The position numbers were made by a program, and so were the translations under genes. Positions 1-12,237 of a stretch of DNA of 64,000 nucleotides are shown here, piece after piece. Within the stretch, counting starts at the first letter, position 1; each line of letters begins with the position of its first letter. The stretch covers positions 558,001-622,000 of the forward strand of contig NZ_WOCD01000005.1 of the NCBI RefSeq assembly GCF_009728465.1, in the 5' to 3' direction. The notes under the pieces were generated by a model. That model did not search any database and had not been told where the DNA came from. It saw only the letters and a list, made by a program, of their open reading frames with translations. The DNA is from Psychrosphaera haliotis. Its GTDB lineage: Bacteria; Pseudomonadota; Gammaproteobacteria; Enterobacterales; Alteromonadaceae.

Positions 1-689
1 ACATTAAAGAATTTTGTTCTTCCCATTAGGGCAATTTTGCATAAATGATCAATATCTATCGGGAGTGATAAATTACCCAGTATGTATTGGATCACTCGAT
101 TAATTTGATTGGCTTCAGGATCTTTTGCGCTATGTGCAATTATAAAGTCACGAGACTGCTGTCTTAACAAACGAGCGCTAAGCTCATTAATGGCAAGGTC
201 AATAAGGTATGCGCGGTCTGGATTATTTTCAGAGTATAGCGACACTATTCGAGTCAATAATTGCTGAGTTTGCTCTGAATGATGGGTATGTAAGGCGGTA
301 GGATTATATTGCCACTCTCCAAAGTCCTGCAGCATAGGAGTACAATTATTGAGGCTATCAGAAACTTGCTGCACTCGTTCTGGGGCAATTTCAATTGCGA
401 TGCATGTTGTTGGAGAGTCTAGCTTGGCTAAAGGAAAATCAATTTTAACAAGTTGGTTTGGTGCCAATATAAAGGATTCATGAGGTGAGAATTCAATATT
501 GTCTCCGTTAATATGCATTATCTTCTTGCCAGTCACCATGCCACAAAAAAGGATTTGATCTGAGCGTAAATCTACTTTCTTAGCGGCTTGGTAAGTATCG
601 TAAATACCCAATTCACTGTGCTCAGCGGCAAAGCTTATTTTGTTTTCGACTAATGTTCTTGGTTCTCTTTTTATTATATTGCTAATCAT
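1..689 (-). CDS. AraC-family transcriptional regulator, 3' end cut off by the window edge
   Basis: The minus strand is open from an ATG at 689 through to base 1, giving 229 codons without a stop. A good ribosome site (GGGAG) lies 7 bases before the ATG. The first ~170 residues look like a cupin-type sensor domain (for example GDNIEFSPHESFILAPNQ). From about residue 195 the chain matches the start of an AraC/XylS helix-turn-helix (INRVIQYILGN, then DIDHLCKIALMGRTKFFN). The second helix-turn-helix lies outside the window. It is divergent from the aldehyde dehydrogenase at 848, so it probably regulates that gene in response to an alcohol or aldehyde; this is inferred from position only. Confidence 0.85.
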   Translation of the reverse strand, partial: MISNIIKREPRTLVENKISFAAEHSELGIYDTYQAAKKVDLRSDQILFCGMVTGKKIMHINGDNIEFSPHESFILAPNQLVKIDFPLAKLDSPTTCIAIEIAPERVQQVSDSLNNCTPMLQDFGEWQYNPTALHTHHSEQTQQLLTRIVSLYSENNPDRAYLIDLAINELSARLLRQQSRDFIIAHSAKDPEANQINRVIQYILGNLSLPIDIDHLCKIALMGRTKFFN

Positions 690-847
690 TCTTTCTCCCT
701 GCGGACTGCCAGTTAACAGAAATGAACTAGCAGCAAAGAACTCATTTGAAAATACAACTAATGTAACCTGTGTTTTGTCTAAAAAAACTACAAATATTAA
801 GCACAAAAATAAAACAATAAGCAACTAAATATTAACAGGAAACTATT

Positions 848-2368
848 ATGATCTATTCAAAACCCGGAACAGCAGAGTCACTCATCTCTTTTAAAGAAAC
901 CTACGCAAATTTTATTAGCGGACAATGGGTTGCACCAGTTGATGGTGTTTACTTCGACAACGTTAGTCCCGTTGACGGTAAAGCGTTTTGTAAAATACCT
1001 CGCTCAAACCATAAAGATATAGAACTAGCACTAGACGCTGCACACAAAGCAAAAGATGCGTGGGGGAAAACTGCCGCAGCTGAACGTTCTAACAAGCTTT
1101 TAAAAATAGCTGATATAATGGAAGCCAACTTAGAGTTGTTGGCGGTGGCAGAGACCTGGGACAACGGCAAGGCAATTCGCGAAACATTAGCAGCCGACAT
1201 CCCATTAGCCATTGATCATTTTAGATATTTTGCAGGCTGTTTACGTGCTCAAGAAGGTTCTTTAGCTGAGCTTGACGAGCATACTATGTCGTATCATATT
1301 CACGAACCACTTGGTGTTGTTGGTCAAATTATTCCTTGGAACTTTCCTATTTTAATGGCTGCTTGGAAGCTCGGCCCGGCATTAGCCGCCGGAAATTGTG
1401 TCGTACTTAAACCAGCCGAACAAACACCCGTTTCAATACTCGTTTTATTAGAGTTAATACAAGACGTTTTACCCGCTGGTGTTTTGAATATAGTCAATGG
1501 TTTTGGCATTGAAGCAGGCGAAGCATTAGCGAGCAATAAACGAATCGCAAAGATTGCCTTCACTGGCTCGACACCTGTGGGTTCACACATCCTCAAATGT
1601 GCCGCTGAAAATATTATTCCATCTACGGTTGAGTTAGGAGGGAAGTCCCCTAACCTATTCTTTGCCGACGTTATGGATCATGAAGATACTTATCTAAGTA
1701 AATGTATTGAAGGCGCTGTACTGGCTTACTTTAACCAAGGCGAGGTTTGTACCTGCCCTTCGCGACTGTTTGTGCATGAAGATATTTATGACCGCTTTAT
1801 AGAAAAGGTAATTCAACGCAGTTTAGAAATAAAACGAGGTGATCCTTTAGACACAGAAACCATGGTTGGTGCTCAAGCTTCTCAAGAACAGTTTGAAAAA
1901 ATACTGTCTTATATTGAAATAGGTAAAAAAGAAGGCGCAAAAGTCCTTATTGGTGGTGAAATTGAAAAATCAGCGGATGACTTGAGCAACGGCTTTTATA
2001 TTCAACCAACTCTATTGGAAGGTCATAATAATATGAGAATTTTCCAAGAAGAGATTTTTGGACCGGTTATTTCGGTATCTAAGTTCAAGGATGATGACGA
2101 GGCGTTAACATTGGCAAACCAAACTGAATTTGGCTTAGGGGCTGGTGTTTGGACTAGAGATACAAATAAAGCATTTAAAATGGGCCGAGGCATTCAAGCC
2201 GGTAGGGTTTGGACTAATTGTTATCATATGTATCCTGCGCATGCTGCATTCGGTGGATACAAAAAATCCGGAGTGGGCAGAGAGACACATAAAATGGCAT
2301 TAGAGCATTACCAACAAACAAAAAACTTACTGGTAAGTTATGACACCAATCCACTAGGCTTCTTTTAG
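848..2368 (+). CDS. aldB: NAD(P)-dependent aldehyde dehydrogenase, AldB/AcoD/ExaC type
   Basis: This 506-residue cytosolic enzyme oxidises aldehydes, in this subfamily typically acetaldehyde, to acids. The Rossmann region carries IIPWNFP and the nucleotide-binding FTGSTPVG. The general base is Glu262 in VELGGKSPN and the catalytic nucleophile is Cys301 in GEVCTCPSR, with a neighbouring Cys303 typical of the subgroup. The C-terminus ([19 protein letters not shown]) closely resembles E. coli AldB as I recall it, and the length agrees. The start is supported by AGGAAA 7 bases upstream. It stands alone, divergent from the AraC-type regulator and followed by a terminator. Acetaldehyde dehydrogenases partnered with ethanol oxidation (exaC) and acetoin breakdown (acoD) belong to the same family, so the physiological substrate is uncertain. 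Confidence 0.93.
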   Translation: MIYSKPGTAESLISFKETYANFISGQWVAPVDGVYFDNVSPVDGKAFCKIPRSNHKDIELALDAAHKAKDAWGKTAAAERSNKLLKIADIMEANLELLAVAETWDNGKAIRETLAADIPLAIDHFRYFAGCLRAQEGSLAELDEHTMSYHIHEPLGVVGQIIPWNFPILMAAWKLGPALAAGNCVVLKPAEQTPVSILVLLELIQDVLPAGVLNIVNGFGIEAGEALASNKRIAKIAFTGSTPVGSHILKCAAENIIPSTVELGGKSPNLFFADVMDHEDTYLSKCIEGAVLAYFNQGEVCTCPSRLFVHEDIYDRFIEKVIQRSLEIKRGDPLDTETMVGAQASQEQFEKILSYIEIGKKEGAKVLIGGEIEKSADDLSNGFYIQPTLLEGHNNMRIFQEEIFGPVISVSKFKDDDEALTLANQTEFGLGAGVWTRDTNKAFKMGRGIQAGRVWTNCYHMYPAHAAFGGYKKSGVGRETHKMALEHYQQTKNLLVSYDTNPLGFF

Positions 2369-2395
2369 TCTGTAAAAGTTTATTCGCCTTAAAAT

Positions 2396-2423
2396 AAAAA
2401 ACCCGCAATTAAGCGGGTTTTTT
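2396..2423. terminator. Bidirectional rho-independent terminator between aldB and rpoC
   Basis: ACCCGC and GCGGGT pair around the loop AATTAA, flanked by an A run on the left and a T run on the right. It can therefore stop both aldB (plus) and rpoC (minus), which converge here. Confidence 0.88.
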
Positions 2424-2442
2424 GATACGAATTAATTATTCG

Positions 2443-5400
2443 TTATTCAGCGTTTAACGCGTCCGTTAAGGCTTGCTCTGCATCTTCCATAGAAACAGTT
2501 TCTTCTACTTCATCAAAAGCGGCTGCAGCTGCGGCCTTTTCTTGATGGTAGCTGAAACCTGTACCAGCTGGAATCAAACGACCAACGATTACGTTTTCTT
2601 TAAGACCACGTAAATCATCACGTTTACCACTCACGGCTGCTTCTGTAAGAACACGGGTAGTTTCTTGGAACGAAGCGGCTGAGATGAATGACTCAGTTGC
2701 AAGAGATGCTTTAGTAATACCTAGTAAGTCACGAGTGAACTTAACTAAGTCTTTACCTTCAGCAGCTAACTTACGGTTAGCGATTTTCACTTTAGATACT
2801 TCAACCTGCTCTCCAATTAGGAATTCAGACTGACCTGCATCAGTGATAATTGCTTTACGTAACATCTGACGACAGATAGCTTCGATGTGCTTGTCGTTAA
2901 TTTTAACGCCTTGCAGTCGGTAAACTTCCTGTACTTCATTAACGATGTAGTTAGAGAAAGCAGTAATGCCACGTAAACGTAAGATGTCATGTGGAGACTC
3001 TGGACCGTCGGCGATAACTTCACCACGTTCAACAGATTCACCTTCGAACACGTTAAGTTGACGCCACTTAGGAATCATCTCTTCGTGTGCATCACCCTCT
3101 ACAGGAGTAATAACTAAACGTTTCTTACCTTTAGTCTCTTTACCAAAGCTTACTGAACCGCTGATTTCAGCGAGGATAGCAGGCTCTTTAGGCTTACGAG
3201 CTTCAAATAGGTCGGCTACTCGAGGTAGACCACCCGTGATATCACGAGTTTTTGAACCTTCTTGAGGGATACGTGCTAATACGTCACCTGGAACTACGTT
3301 TGAGCCATCTTTAGCTTCGATTGTAGTAAATGAAGGTAGACGAATTTCCTGCATACCAGAATCACCAGAGTCAATAATTAACTTAGGCTCTTTTGCATTT
3401 GCAAGAGATAAATCTTTAACAACTGTACGTGTAAGACCAGTAAGTTCATCAGTTTGAACTTCGGTATTCGCTTCTTCAACGTCTGAGAACTGAACTTTAG
3501 CAGGACGTTCTACAATGATTGGATGCGAATGCGGGTCCCAGTTAGCAACAGTATCGTTACCTTTAACTTCAGCACCATCAGCGATTGTCATCACTGCACC
3601 ATAAGGCAGTTTATAACGCTCACGCTCACGACCGTGGTCGTCAATGATAGTAACTTCAGCTGAACGAGAAGTAATAACTAACTTACCATCTGCGTTTGTA
3701 ACGTGTTTAGCGTTATGAAGACGAATAGTACCGTCATTCTTAACTTGAACACTGTTTGCTGCTGTATTTCTTGATGCCGCACCACCGATATGGAACGTAC
3801 GCATCGTAAGCTGTGTACCTGGCTCACCGATTGATTGTGCTGCAATAACACCAACGGCTTCACCTTGGTTGATTAAGTGACCACGAGCTAGGTCACGACC
3901 GTAACACGCTGCACAAACACCAAAGTCATTATCACAAGTGATAATTGAACGTACTTCAACTTCATCAACTGAATGTTCTTCAAGAAGGTCACACAGTTTT
4001 TCGTCTAACATAACGCCAGCTTCTACTAACACTTCTTCAGAGTTAGGAGCAGTAACGTCAGATAATGTTACACGACCTAGTACACGTTCACGTAATGGTT
4101 CAACAACGTCACCGCCTTCAATAAGAGGCTTCATTGTTAGACCTTCAGTGGTACCACAATCATGTTCGTTGATTACCAAATCTTGGCCAACATCAACTAG
4201 ACGACGAGTTAGGTAACCCGAGTTAGCTGTTTTAAGTGCCGTATCGGCTAGACCTTTACGCGCACCGTGAGTAGAGATGAAGTACTGTAGTACGTTCAGA
4301 CCTTCACGGAAGTTCGCTGTGATTGGTGTTTCGATGATTGAGCCATCTGGCTTAGCCATTAGACCACGCATACCAGCTAGCTGACGAATCTGAGCGGCAC
4401 TACCACGAGCACCAGAGTCTGCCATCATAAATACGCTGTTAAACGAAGGTTGAATTTCTTCTTCGCCGTTTGCGTTGATAACAGCTTCAGTAGATAAGTT
4501 GTCCATCATCGCTTTCGATACTTTTTCGTTGGCCGTTGACCAAATATCGATAACTTTGTTGTACTTCTCACCCGCTGTTACTAGACCTTGTTGGAACTGG
4601 TCTTGAATCTCAGCAACTTCAGCTTGAGCATCTTCAATTAGGTCGTATTTCGCTTGTGGAATAACCATATCGTCGATACCGATAGAGTTACCCGCTAACA
4701 TTGCGTAATGGAAACCTGTGTACATGATTTGGTCTGCAAACATTACTGTGTCTTTAATACCAAGACGACGGTAACACTCGTTGATCAACATTGAGATTTG
4801 CTTTTTACCAATTGCTTGGTTCATCAAATCAAATGGGAAACCTTCAGGTGCAATCATAGATAAAATTGCACGACCCACTGTTGTCTCTTTAATCACTAAT
4901 TGTGAAGTACGAGTACCATCTTCAGCAATAGTTACTTCTTTAATACGAACTTTTACGCGCGCATGTAAGTCAGCAACACCACTTCTGTATGCTTTTTCAG
5001 CTTCTTTAGTATCTTTAAATACTTGACCTTCGCCACGTGCATTTACGCGGTCACGAGTCATGTAGTAGATACCTAATACAACGTCCTGTGAAGGAACGAT
5101 GATTGGCTCACCATTCGCTGGAGATAGGATGTTGTTAGTTGACATCATTAACGCACGAGCTTCTAACTGAGCTTCTAGTGTTAATGGTACGTGTACCGCC
5201 ATTTGGTCACCATCGAAGTCGGCGTTATAAGCCGCACAAACTAATGGGTGCAATTGGATAGCTTTACCTTCAATTAGAACTGGTTCAAATGCTTGAATAC
5301 CAAGTCTGTGAAGAGTAGGTGCACGGTTAAGCATAACTGGATGTTCACGGATAACTTCATCTAAGATATCCCAAACTTCAGCTGCTTCACGTTCAACCAT

Positions 5401-6597
5401 TTTCTTCGCGGCTTTAATAGTTGTAGCCATGCCACGAAGTTCTAATTTTCCGTAGATAAACGGCTTGAATAATTCAAGTGCCATTTTCTTAGGTAGACCA
5501 CACTGATGAAGTTTCAGTGTAGGACCAACGGTAATTACAGAACGACCAGAGTAGTCAACACGCTTACCAAGTAAGTTCTGACGGAAACGACCTTGCTTAC
5601 CTTTAATCATGTCAGCTAAAGATTTAAGAGGACGCTTGTTAGAACCGGTAATTGCACGACCACGACGACCGTTATCTAATAGCGCATCAACGGCTTCCTG
5701 TAACATACGCTTTTCGTTACGTACGATAATGTCAGGCGCAGCAAGGTCTAATAGACGCTTAAGACGGTTATTACGGTTAATTACACGACGGTATAAGTCG
5801 TTCAGATCTGAAGTCGCAAAACGACCGCCATCTAGTGGTACTAGAGGACGAAGATCTGGTGGAAGAACTGGAAGTACAGTCATTACCATCCACTCTGGAC
5901 GGTTGCCTGAATTACAGAATGCTTCCATTAATTTAAGACGTTTAGTCAGCTTTTTACGCTTAGTTTCAGAAGTTACCGTTGGTAATTCTTCTTTCATTTC
6001 TGCATATTGCTGATTGATGTCGATGTCTTTAAGAAGATCAAAAACGGCTTCAGCACCCATTTTCGCTTCAAATTCATCGCCATGCTCTTCTAAAGAATCT
6101 AGGTATTCTTCTTCTGACAACATTTGACCTTTTTCAAGGGTAGTCATGCCAGGTTCAGTAACCGCATATGATTCAAAATAAAGAACACGTTCAATATCAC
6201 GTAACGTCATATCAAGCATAAGGCCGATACGAGACGGTAATGATTTCAAGAACCAAATGTGTGCAACTGGGCTAGCCAATTCGATGTGACCCATACGCTC
6301 ACGACGTACTTTAGTTAGGGTAACTTCAACACCACATTTTTCACAGATAACACCACGGTGCTTAAGACGTTTGTACTTACCACACAAACACTCGTAGTCT
6401 TTAACTGGGCCGAAAATACGCGCACAGAATAAACCATCACGCTCAGGCTTGAACGTACGATAGTTAATGGTTTCTGGCTTTTTAACTTCACCAAAAGACC
6501 ATGAGCGAACTACGTCTGGAGACGCTAAGCCGATTCGAATTGAATCAAACTCTTCGCTTTTATTTTGTTGTTTCAAAAACTTAAGTAAGTCTTTCAC
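2443..6597 (-). CDS. rpoC: RNA polymerase beta' subunit
   Basis: Beta' forms the catalytic cleft of RNA polymerase with beta. I place the start at the GTG at 6597, preceded by AGGAG at 6-base spacing. This gives 1384 residues beginning VKDLLKFLK, which aligns with the E. coli start; a longer frame to 6624 only adds a non-conserved MFHSFRRTK. With this start the catalytic NADFDGD aspartates fall at 460, 462 and 464, the E. coli numbering. The N-terminal zinc ribbon (CLCGKYKRL then CEKCG) and the second zinc site ([15 protein letters not shown]) are both present. It lies 96 bases behind rpoB and ends at a bidirectional terminator. Confidence 0.98.
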   Translation of the reverse strand: MKDLLKFLKQQNKSEEFDSIRIGLASPDVVRSWSFGEVKKPETINYRTFKPERDGLFCARIFGPVKDYECLCGKYKRLKHRGVICEKCGVEVTLTKVRRERMGHIELASPVAHIWFLKSLPSRIGLMLDMTLRDIERVLYFESYAVTEPGMTTLEKGQMLSEEEYLDSLEEHGDEFEAKMGAEAVFDLLKDIDINQQYAEMKEELPTVTSETKRKKLTKRLKLMEAFCNSGNRPEWMVMTVLPVLPPDLRPLVPLDGGRFATSDLNDLYRRVINRNNRLKRLLDLAAPDIIVRNEKRMLQEAVDALLDNGRRGRAITGSNKRPLKSLADMIKGKQGRFRQNLLGKRVDYSGRSVITVGPTLKLHQCGLPKKMALELFKPFIYGKLELRGMATTIKAAKKMVEREAAEVWDILDEVIREHPVMLNRAPTLHRLGIQAFEPVLIEGKAIQLHPLVCAAYNADFDGDQMAVHVPLTLEAQLEARALMMSTNNILSPANGEPIIVPSQDVVLGIYYMTRDRVNARGEGQVFKDTKEAEKAYRSGVADLHARVKVRIKEVTIAEDGTRTSQLVIKETTVGRAILSMIAPEGFPFDLMNQAIGKKQISMLINECYRRLGIKDTVMFADQIMYTGFHYAMLAGNSIGIDDMVIPQAKYDLIEDAQAEVAEIQDQFQQGLVTAGEKYNKVIDIWSTANEKVSKAMMDNLSTEAVINANGEEEIQPSFNSVFMMADSGARGSAAQIRQLAGMRGLMAKPDGSIIETPITANFREGLNVLQYFISTHGARKGLADTALKTANSGYLTRRLVDVGQDLVINEHDCGTTEGLTMKPLIEGGDVVEPLRERVLGRVTLSDVTAPNSEEVLVEAGVMLDEKLCDLLEEHSVDEVEVRSIITCDNDFGVCAACYGRDLARGHLINQGEAVGVIAAQSIGEPGTQLTMRTFHIGGAASRNTAANSVQVKNDGTIRLHNAKHVTNADGKLVITSRSAEVTIIDDHGRERERYKLPYGAVMTIADGAEVKGNDTVANWDPHSHPIIVERPAKVQFSDVEEANTEVQTDELTGLTRTVVKDLSLANAKEPKLIIDSGDSGMQEIRLPSFTTIEAKDGSNVVPGDVLARIPQEGSKTRDITGGLPRVADLFEARKPKEPAILAEISGSVSFGKETKGKKRLVITPVEGDAHEEMIPKWRQLNVFEGESVERGEVIADGPESPHDILRLRGITAFSNYIVNEVQEVYRLQGVKINDKHIEAICRQMLRKAIITDAGQSEFLIGEQVEVSKVKIANRKLAAEGKDLVKFTRDLLGITKASLATESFISAASFQETTRVLTEAAVSGKRDDLRGLKENVIVGRLIPAGTGFSYHQEKAAAAAAFDEVEETVSMEDAEQALTDALNAE

Positions 6598-6693
6598 TTT
6601 TGTTCTCCTGAAGGAGTGAAACATTAGGGCGTAGAATGTATACGCTACGCCCCACCACTCAATTTAAAGAACCAATCGGTTTCCCGACTAGGC

Positions 6694-9600
6694 TTATTCT
6701 TCTTCCAGCTCGATGTTTAGACCTAGCGAGCGAATCTCTTTCAACAATACGTTGAACGATTCTGGAATCGCAGGTTCCATACGATGATCACCGTCTACGA
6801 TGTTTTTATACATCTTAGTACGGCCATTAACGTCATCAGATTTAACTGTAAGCATTTCTTGAAGCGTGTAAGCAGCACCGTAAGCTTCTAGTGCCCATAC
6901 TTCCATCTCTCCGAAACGCTGACCACCGAACTGAGCTTTACCACCAAGTGGTTGCTGTGTAACTAGGCTGTAAGAGCCAGTTGAACGCGCGTGCATCTTG
7001 TCATCAACCAAGTGGTTAAGTTTCAACATGTACATGTAACCAACAGTTACTTTACGCTCAAATGAGTTACCAGTACGACCATCAAACAGGGTAAATTGAC
7101 CACTGCGAGGCATATCAGCTAGTTCAAATAAGTCTTTAATTTCTTCTTCAGCTGCACCGTCAAATACAGGTGTCGCAATTGGAACACCAGCACGTAGGTT
7201 TTGAGCAAGGCGACGTACTTCATCATCAGAGAAGCTATCAATATCAACTTCTTGACGTGATGTACCAGAAGCATAAACCTTTCCTAAGAAATCACGGATT
7301 TCCGCAAGTTCTTTTTGCTCTTTGATCATACGGTCTAGTTTTTCACCAAGTCCACGAGCCGCCATACCTAAATGGGTCTCAAGGATCTGACCGATGTTCA
7401 TACGAGATGGTACACCTAGCGGGTTAAGTACGATATCTACAGGAGTACCGAACTCATCATGTGGCATATCTTCAACAGGAACAATGGTAGAGATTACACC
7501 TTTGTTACCGTGACGACCGGCCATTTTATCACCAGGTTGTATACGACGTTTAACAGCTAAATAAACTTTAACGATTTTCAGTACGCCAGGCGCTAAGTCA
7601 TCACCTTGAGTGATCTTACGACGCTTAACTTCGTACTTTTTGTCATATTCGCCACGAAGCTCTTCATAGCTTGCTGCAAGTTGTTCTAATTCAGCTTGCT
7701 TACCTTCATCAGATAGGCTCTGTTGGAACAATTTATCACCAGCAATTGAAGCAACTGTGTCTGCATCTAATCCACCAGAGATTAGAAGCTCACGAGTTCT
7801 TGCATACGTGTTGTTTTCAAGAATACGGAATTCTTCGTTTAAGTCTTTTTTCGCTTGAGCTAGTTGCATTTCTTCAATGTCTAGCGCGCGCTTATCTTTT
7901 TCTACGCCGTCACGTGTAAATACTTGAACGTCGATTACGGTACCAGACACTGAGTTTGGAACACGTAAAGAACTGTCTTTAACGTCAGACGCTTTTTCAC
8001 CAAAGATAGCTCGTAGAAGTTTTTCCTCAGGAGTAAGCTGAGTTTCACCTTTAGGTGTAACTTTACCTACTAGGATGTCGCCACCCTTAACTTCTGCACC
8101 AATGTATACGATACCTGAGTCATCTAATTTACCTAATGCTGATTCGCCAACATTTGGAATATCAGAAGTAATTTCTTCAGGACCTAACTTAGTGTCACGA
8201 GCAACACAGCTTAGCTCTTGGATGTGGATCGTAGTTAAACGATCTTCTTGAACAACGCGCTCAGATACTAAGATCGAGTCTTCGAAGTTATAACCATTCC
8301 AAGGCATGAACGCTACGCGCATGTTTTGGCCAAGAGCCAATTCACCTAAGTCTGTTGAAGGACCGTCAGCTAACACGTCGCCACGTTGAACAGGTTCGCC
8401 TGAGCTAACTGTTGTCGTTTGGTTAATACATGTATTTTGGTTAGAACGTGTGTATTTAGTTAAGTTGTAAATGTCGATACCAGCTTCGCCAGGTAAACAT
8501 TCACTTTCATTAACTTTAACAACGATGCGAGATGCATCAGCGTAATCAACTACGCCGCCACGTTTAGCAACAACTGTTACACCTGAATCTTTCGCTACAA
8601 CCGCTTCCACACCAGTACCAACTAACGGCTTATCAGCACGTAAAGTAGGAACGGCCTGACGTTGCATGTTCGCACCCATTAGGGCACGGTTAGCATCATC
8701 GTGTTCTAGGAACGGGATTAAGCTGGCAGCTACAGATACAACCTGTTGAGGCGCTACGTCCATATATTGAACTTGGTCAATAGACGTAATTGTAAATTCA
8801 TTTTTGAATCGACAAGGAACTAGTTCGTTAACTAGTCGACCTTCCGCGTCCATTTCCGCTGATGCCTGTGCGATTACGAATTTATCTTCTTCAATAGCAG
8901 AAAGATAATCGATTTCACCAGTTACTTGGCCATCAACTACACGGCGGTAAGGCGTTTCTAAGAAACCATAAGAGTTTACGCGAGCGTATACTGATAATGA
9001 GTTAATTAGACCGATGTTTGGACCTTCCGGAGTTTCGATTGGACAAACACGACCATAGTGAGTCGGGTGAACGTCTCGAACTTCGAAGCCTGCACGTTCA
9101 CGAGTCAAACCACCTGGGCCTAATGCAGAGATACGACGTTTGTGCGTCACTTCTGATAGCGGGTTGTTTTGGTCCATGAACTGAGATAACTGACTTGAAC
9201 CAAAGAATTCTTTGATTGCTGCAGAAATCGGCTTAGCGTTAATTAAGTCTTGTGGAGTAGTGTTATCAAGGTCACCTAAACTTAGGCGCTCTTTAACAGC
9301 ACGCTCAACACGAACTAGACCAACACGGAATTGGTTTTCAGCCATTTCGCCAACAGAACGGATACGACGGTTACCTAAGTGGTCAATATCGTCCACGTCA
9401 CCTTTACCGTCACGAATGCTAATTAGCACTTTCATAACGTCAGTGATGTCTGTTTTGCTTAATGTACCTTCACCAGTTAGGTCTTCACGACTAACTCGAC
9501 GGTTAAACTTCATTCTACCTACAGAGGATAAGTCATAACGCTCTAAAGAGAAGAATAGGTTGTCAAATAAAGCTTCCGCTGAATCTTTAGTCGGTGGCTC

Positions 9601-10722
9601 GCCCGGACGCATCATACGGTAGATTTCAATTAACGCTTCAAGGCGGTTAGTTGAACTATCGATACGTAATGTGTCTGAGATATATGAACCGTGATCTAAT
9701 TCATTCGTGTAAATAATTTCGAAAGACTTGTGTCCTGCTTCTGCCATTTTAGCTAGTAATTCTAGGCTAATTAGGTCATTGGCATTCGCAACTAGCTCAC
9801 CTGTAGATGCATCGATGTAATCTTTAGCGATTACTTTATCAATGATGTACTCGTGAGGAACTTCGATTTGATTAATACCCGCTTTTTCCATTGAACGGAT
9901 ATGACGAGCAGTAATACGACGACCAGTTTCAACGATGATTTCACCGTCAGCATCTTTAAAATCGAACGCAGCAGTTTCACCACGAAGGCGAGACGGTTGC
10001 AATTCCATTAAGATCTTATCGCCTTTAATTTCTATAGCGATGCGGTCGAAGAATAAGTCTAAGATCTCTTCTGTAGAATACTCTAACGCGCGTAACATGA
10101 TTGAAGCAGGTAATTTTCTGCGACGATCTATACGAACGAATAAATTATCTTTAGGGTCGAATTCAAAGTCTAACCAAGAGCCACGGTAAGGAATTACGCG
10201 GGCATTATATAAAACTTTACCTGATGAGTGAGTTTTACCTTTGTCGTGATCGAAGAATACACCTGGTGAACGGTGCAACTGAGATACGATTACTCGCTCA
10301 GTTCCGTTTATGACAAAAGTACCGTTGTCTGTCATTAACGGCATTTCACCCATATAAACTTCTTGCTCTTTGATATCTTTAACAGTACCAGGAGCAGCTT
10401 CTTTGTCCATTAGAACTAAACGCAGTTTCACACGTAATGGTGCTGCATATGTAACGCCACGAATTTGACATTCTTTCACGTCGAAGACAGGTTCTCCAAC
10501 GCGATAGCTAACAAATTGTAATTCGGCGCTACCTGAATAGCTCTTAATAGGGAAAACAGAACGGAAAGCCGCTTCGATGCCATTATTACCGTCTACGTCC
10601 GCTTCAATAAACTTATTGTATGATTCAAGCTGAACTTGTAGAAGATAAGGCATGTCCAAAACGTGTTCGCGTTTGCCAAAATCCTTACGAATTCGTTTCT
10701 TTTCAGAATAAGAGTAAGCCAT
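6694..10722 (-). CDS. rpoB: RNA polymerase beta subunit
   Basis: Beta is the second large catalytic subunit of RNA polymerase. The product is 1342 residues, the same length as E. coli RpoB, and starts [18 protein letters not shown] after a GAGG ribosome site. The rifampicin-pocket segment is intact ([20 protein letters not shown] followed by [11 protein letters not shown]) and carries wild-type-like residues, with no hint of a resistance substitution. The C-terminus ends in the usual acidic ELEEE. It is cotranscribed with rplJL through an attenuating hairpin, and rpoC follows directly. Confidence 0.98.
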   Translation of the reverse strand: MAYSYSEKKRIRKDFGKREHVLDMPYLLQVQLESYNKFIEADVDGNNGIEAAFRSVFPIKSYSGSAELQFVSYRVGEPVFDVKECQIRGVTYAAPLRVKLRLVLMDKEAAPGTVKDIKEQEVYMGEMPLMTDNGTFVINGTERVIVSQLHRSPGVFFDHDKGKTHSSGKVLYNARVIPYRGSWLDFEFDPKDNLFVRIDRRRKLPASIMLRALEYSTEEILDLFFDRIAIEIKGDKILMELQPSRLRGETAAFDFKDADGEIIVETGRRITARHIRSMEKAGINQIEVPHEYIIDKVIAKDYIDASTGELVANANDLISLELLAKMAEAGHKSFEIIYTNELDHGSYISDTLRIDSSTNRLEALIEIYRMMRPGEPPTKDSAEALFDNLFFSLERYDLSSVGRMKFNRRVSREDLTGEGTLSKTDITDVMKVLISIRDGKGDVDDIDHLGNRRIRSVGEMAENQFRVGLVRVERAVKERLSLGDLDNTTPQDLINAKPISAAIKEFFGSSQLSQFMDQNNPLSEVTHKRRISALGPGGLTRERAGFEVRDVHPTHYGRVCPIETPEGPNIGLINSLSVYARVNSYGFLETPYRRVVDGQVTGEIDYLSAIEEDKFVIAQASAEMDAEGRLVNELVPCRFKNEFTITSIDQVQYMDVAPQQVVSVAASLIPFLEHDDANRALMGANMQRQAVPTLRADKPLVGTGVEAVVAKDSGVTVVAKRGGVVDYADASRIVVKVNESECLPGEAGIDIYNLTKYTRSNQNTCINQTTTVSSGEPVQRGDVLADGPSTDLGELALGQNMRVAFMPWNGYNFEDSILVSERVVQEDRLTTIHIQELSCVARDTKLGPEEITSDIPNVGESALGKLDDSGIVYIGAEVKGGDILVGKVTPKGETQLTPEEKLLRAIFGEKASDVKDSSLRVPNSVSGTVIDVQVFTRDGVEKDKRALDIEEMQLAQAKKDLNEEFRILENNTYARTRELLISGGLDADTVASIAGDKLFQQSLSDEGKQAELEQLAASYEELRGEYDKKYEVKRRKITQGDDLAPGVLKIVKVYLAVKRRIQPGDKMAGRHGNKGVISTIVPVEDMPHDEFGTPVDIVLNPLGVPSRMNIGQILETHLGMAARGLGEKLDRMIKEQKELAEIRDFLGKVYASGTSRQEVDIDSFSDDEVRRLAQNLRAGVPIATPVFDGAAEEEIKDLFELADMPRSGQFTLFDGRTGNSFERKVTVGYMYMLKLNHLVDDKMHARSTGSYSLVTQQPLGGKAQFGGQRFGEMEVWALEAYGAAYTLQEMLTVKSDDVNGRTKMYKNIVDGDHRMEPAIPESFNVLLKEIRSLGLNIELEEE

Positions 10723-11009
10723 GTGGTTCCTCAGCTTGCTGATTTTTGACCCTATAAGCCTGTCTCAATTAAGGAACAGACTACCTTTTAACAGCAAAAT
10801 TTTGCTATAACCCGCTTCAGTATTAAATCATTACACGCCTTTTGGCATTTACTGAGGCAAATCTGCCCCAAGTTGGTTTGCTATTTAGAGCAAATTTTAT
10901 AACAACTAATTTGCCTAAGTGCATGTAATTCTTAAATACAAATGGTGGTATAAAAAAGTTTTACCATCATTTTGTGCACTATAAAAGTTTTTACACAGAT
11001 ATAGCGCAA

Positions 11010-11040
11010 AAAGGCCGGTGATATTTTATCACCAGCCTTT
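11010..11040 (-). terminator. Hairpin attenuator between rplL and rpoB
   Basis: A 13-position stem with one mismatch (AAAGGC.GGTGAT paired with ATCACC.GCCTTT, loop ATTTT) is followed on the minus strand by five T. In E. coli a partial terminator in the same gap lets more L7/L12 than RNA polymerase be made; this hairpin probably does the same. In the rest of the 355-base gap (10723-11077) I see no gene, only AT-rich sequence that may include RNA processing signals. Confidence 0.8.
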
Positions 11041-11077
11041 GCCTAAAATTTAGGCAAACAATCTAACAAACGTCAGA

Positions 11078-11440
11078 TTATTTAATTTCAACAGATGCGC
11101 CTGCTTCTTCAAGTGTAGCTTTAAGTTCTTCAGCTTCACCTTTAGATACCGCTTCTTTAACAGCGATTGGAGCAGATTCAACCATAGTCTTAGCTTCTTT
11201 AAGACCAAGGCCAGTCGCGCCACGTACAGCTTTGATTGATGCAACTTTGTTTGCACCAGCAGCAGTAAGAATAACGTCAAATTCAGTTTTCTCTTCAGCA
11301 GCTTCAGCTGGACCAGCAGCAACAACAGCAGCAGCTGCAGTTACACCAAATTTTTCTTCCATAGCTTCAACTAGTTCAACTACTTGCATTACTGACATTT
11401 CAGCAACTGCGTCTAAGATTTGTTCTTGAGTTACAGACAT
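11078..11440 (-). CDS. rplL: 50S ribosomal protein L7/L12
   Basis: This 120-residue stalk protein recruits translation factors to the ribosome. An N-terminal dimerisation helix ([20 protein letters not shown]) leads into an Ala-rich hinge at about 35-52. A C-terminal factor-binding domain follows, with [18 protein letters not shown] and GLGLKEAK. It lies 91 bases after rplJ, whose product anchors it, and is followed by the rplL-rpoB hairpin. Confidence 0.97.
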   Translation of the reverse strand: MSVTQEQILDAVAEMSVMQVVELVEAMEEKFGVTAAAAVVAAGPAEAAEEKTEFDVILTAAGANKVASIKAVRGATGLGLKEAKTMVESAPIAVKEAVSKGEAEELKATLEEAGASVEIK

Positions 11441-11531
11441 TTTATAATTCCTAACTTGTTTAAGCGATAAACTCGCTTGTAATAACTTTCACCTAAAAAC
11501 TGGATAATTACGAGCACGTAGCTCAGTAATA

Positions 11532-12020
11532 TTATGCAGCTTCTTTCGCTTCTTTTACTGCAGCTAGTGTCTTCACTAGTTTGCCTGCAGAAGCTTCTTT
11601 CATAACACTCATTAAACGTGCGATCGCTTCGTCGTATGTAGGTAGTGAAGCAAGAACTTCAACATCTACTACGCTGCCTTCAAATGATGCAGTTTTAAGT
11701 TCAAACTTTTCGTTTTTCTTAGCGAAGTCTTTGAAAAGACGTGCGCCAGCACCTGGGTGCTCTTTAGAAAATGCGATTAAAGTTGGACCTGTAAACGAAT
11801 CATTTAAGACTTCGAAGTCAGTACCTTCAACTGCGCGCTTGGCTAAAGTGTTGCGAACAACCTTCATCCATACGCCATTCTCACGCGCTTCTTTACGAAG
11901 TGCAGTGATTGCAGTTACAGATACACCACGAGCGTCTGCTACTACTGCAGACAGAGCGTCTTTGGCTGCTTCTTGGACTTCAGCAACTACTGCTTTTTTG
12001 CCATCAAGATTTAATGCCAT
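11532..12020 (-). CDS. rplJ: 50S ribosomal protein L10
   Basis: L10 is the stalk base that binds several L7/L12 dimers and contacts 23S rRNA. The product is 162 residues (E. coli 165) and starts [19 protein letters not shown]. It keeps the RNA-binding [19 protein letters not shown] region and a C-terminal helix for L7/L12. The upstream 217-base gap is the place of the autoregulatory L10 leader. Confidence 0.97.
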   Translation of the reverse strand: MALNLDGKKAVVAEVQEAAKDALSAVVADARGVSVTAITALRKEARENGVWMKVVRNTLAKRAVEGTDFEVLNDSFTGPTLIAFSKEHPGAGARLFKDFAKKNEKFELKTASFEGSVVDVEVLASLPTYDEAIARLMSVMKEASAGKLVKTLAAVKEAKEAA

Positions 12021-12237
12021 TAGCTTTTCTCCTGGTTAGTGGAAACGGGGTTAACCGTTTTCATTATGTTCAAGACAAGTCTTGAACGGCTCCGGTGAAA
12101 GCCAGAAGTATAATCTTCTGGGGTTTGCACCATCTGCGTAGGAAATTAAGTTTTTGTAATTAAGTAAAACTTTATTACGCTAACACCTACGGTCTTGGAT
12201 GAAGACGCTTTAAAAGCGTCTCAACCCGAATACTGTT
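12021..12237 (-). promoter_or_regulatory. Likely L10 leader: autoregulatory mRNA between rplA and rplJ
   Basis: The gap contains several strong helices, including a palindromic stem at about 12203-12222 (AGACGCTTT then AAAGCGTCT) and pairable arms around CAAGAC/GTCTTG at 12071-12086. In gammaproteobacteria the L10(L7/L12)4 complex binds mRNA at this position and represses rplJL translation. Position and structure fit; I did not fold it against the covariance model. Confidence 0.6.

Noticed and set aside
640..828. A 62-codon plus-strand frame ahead of aldB
   Set aside because: It overlaps the start and ribosome site of the well-supported AraC-type gene on the other strand, and its sequence after the first hydrophobic stretch is low-complexity Asn/Lys/Thr from AT-rich DNA.
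6598..6624. A longer rpoC start at 6624
   Set aside because: The extra nine residues are not conserved and include the ribosome site of the GTG start at 6597, which restores E. coli numbering of the catalytic aspartates.
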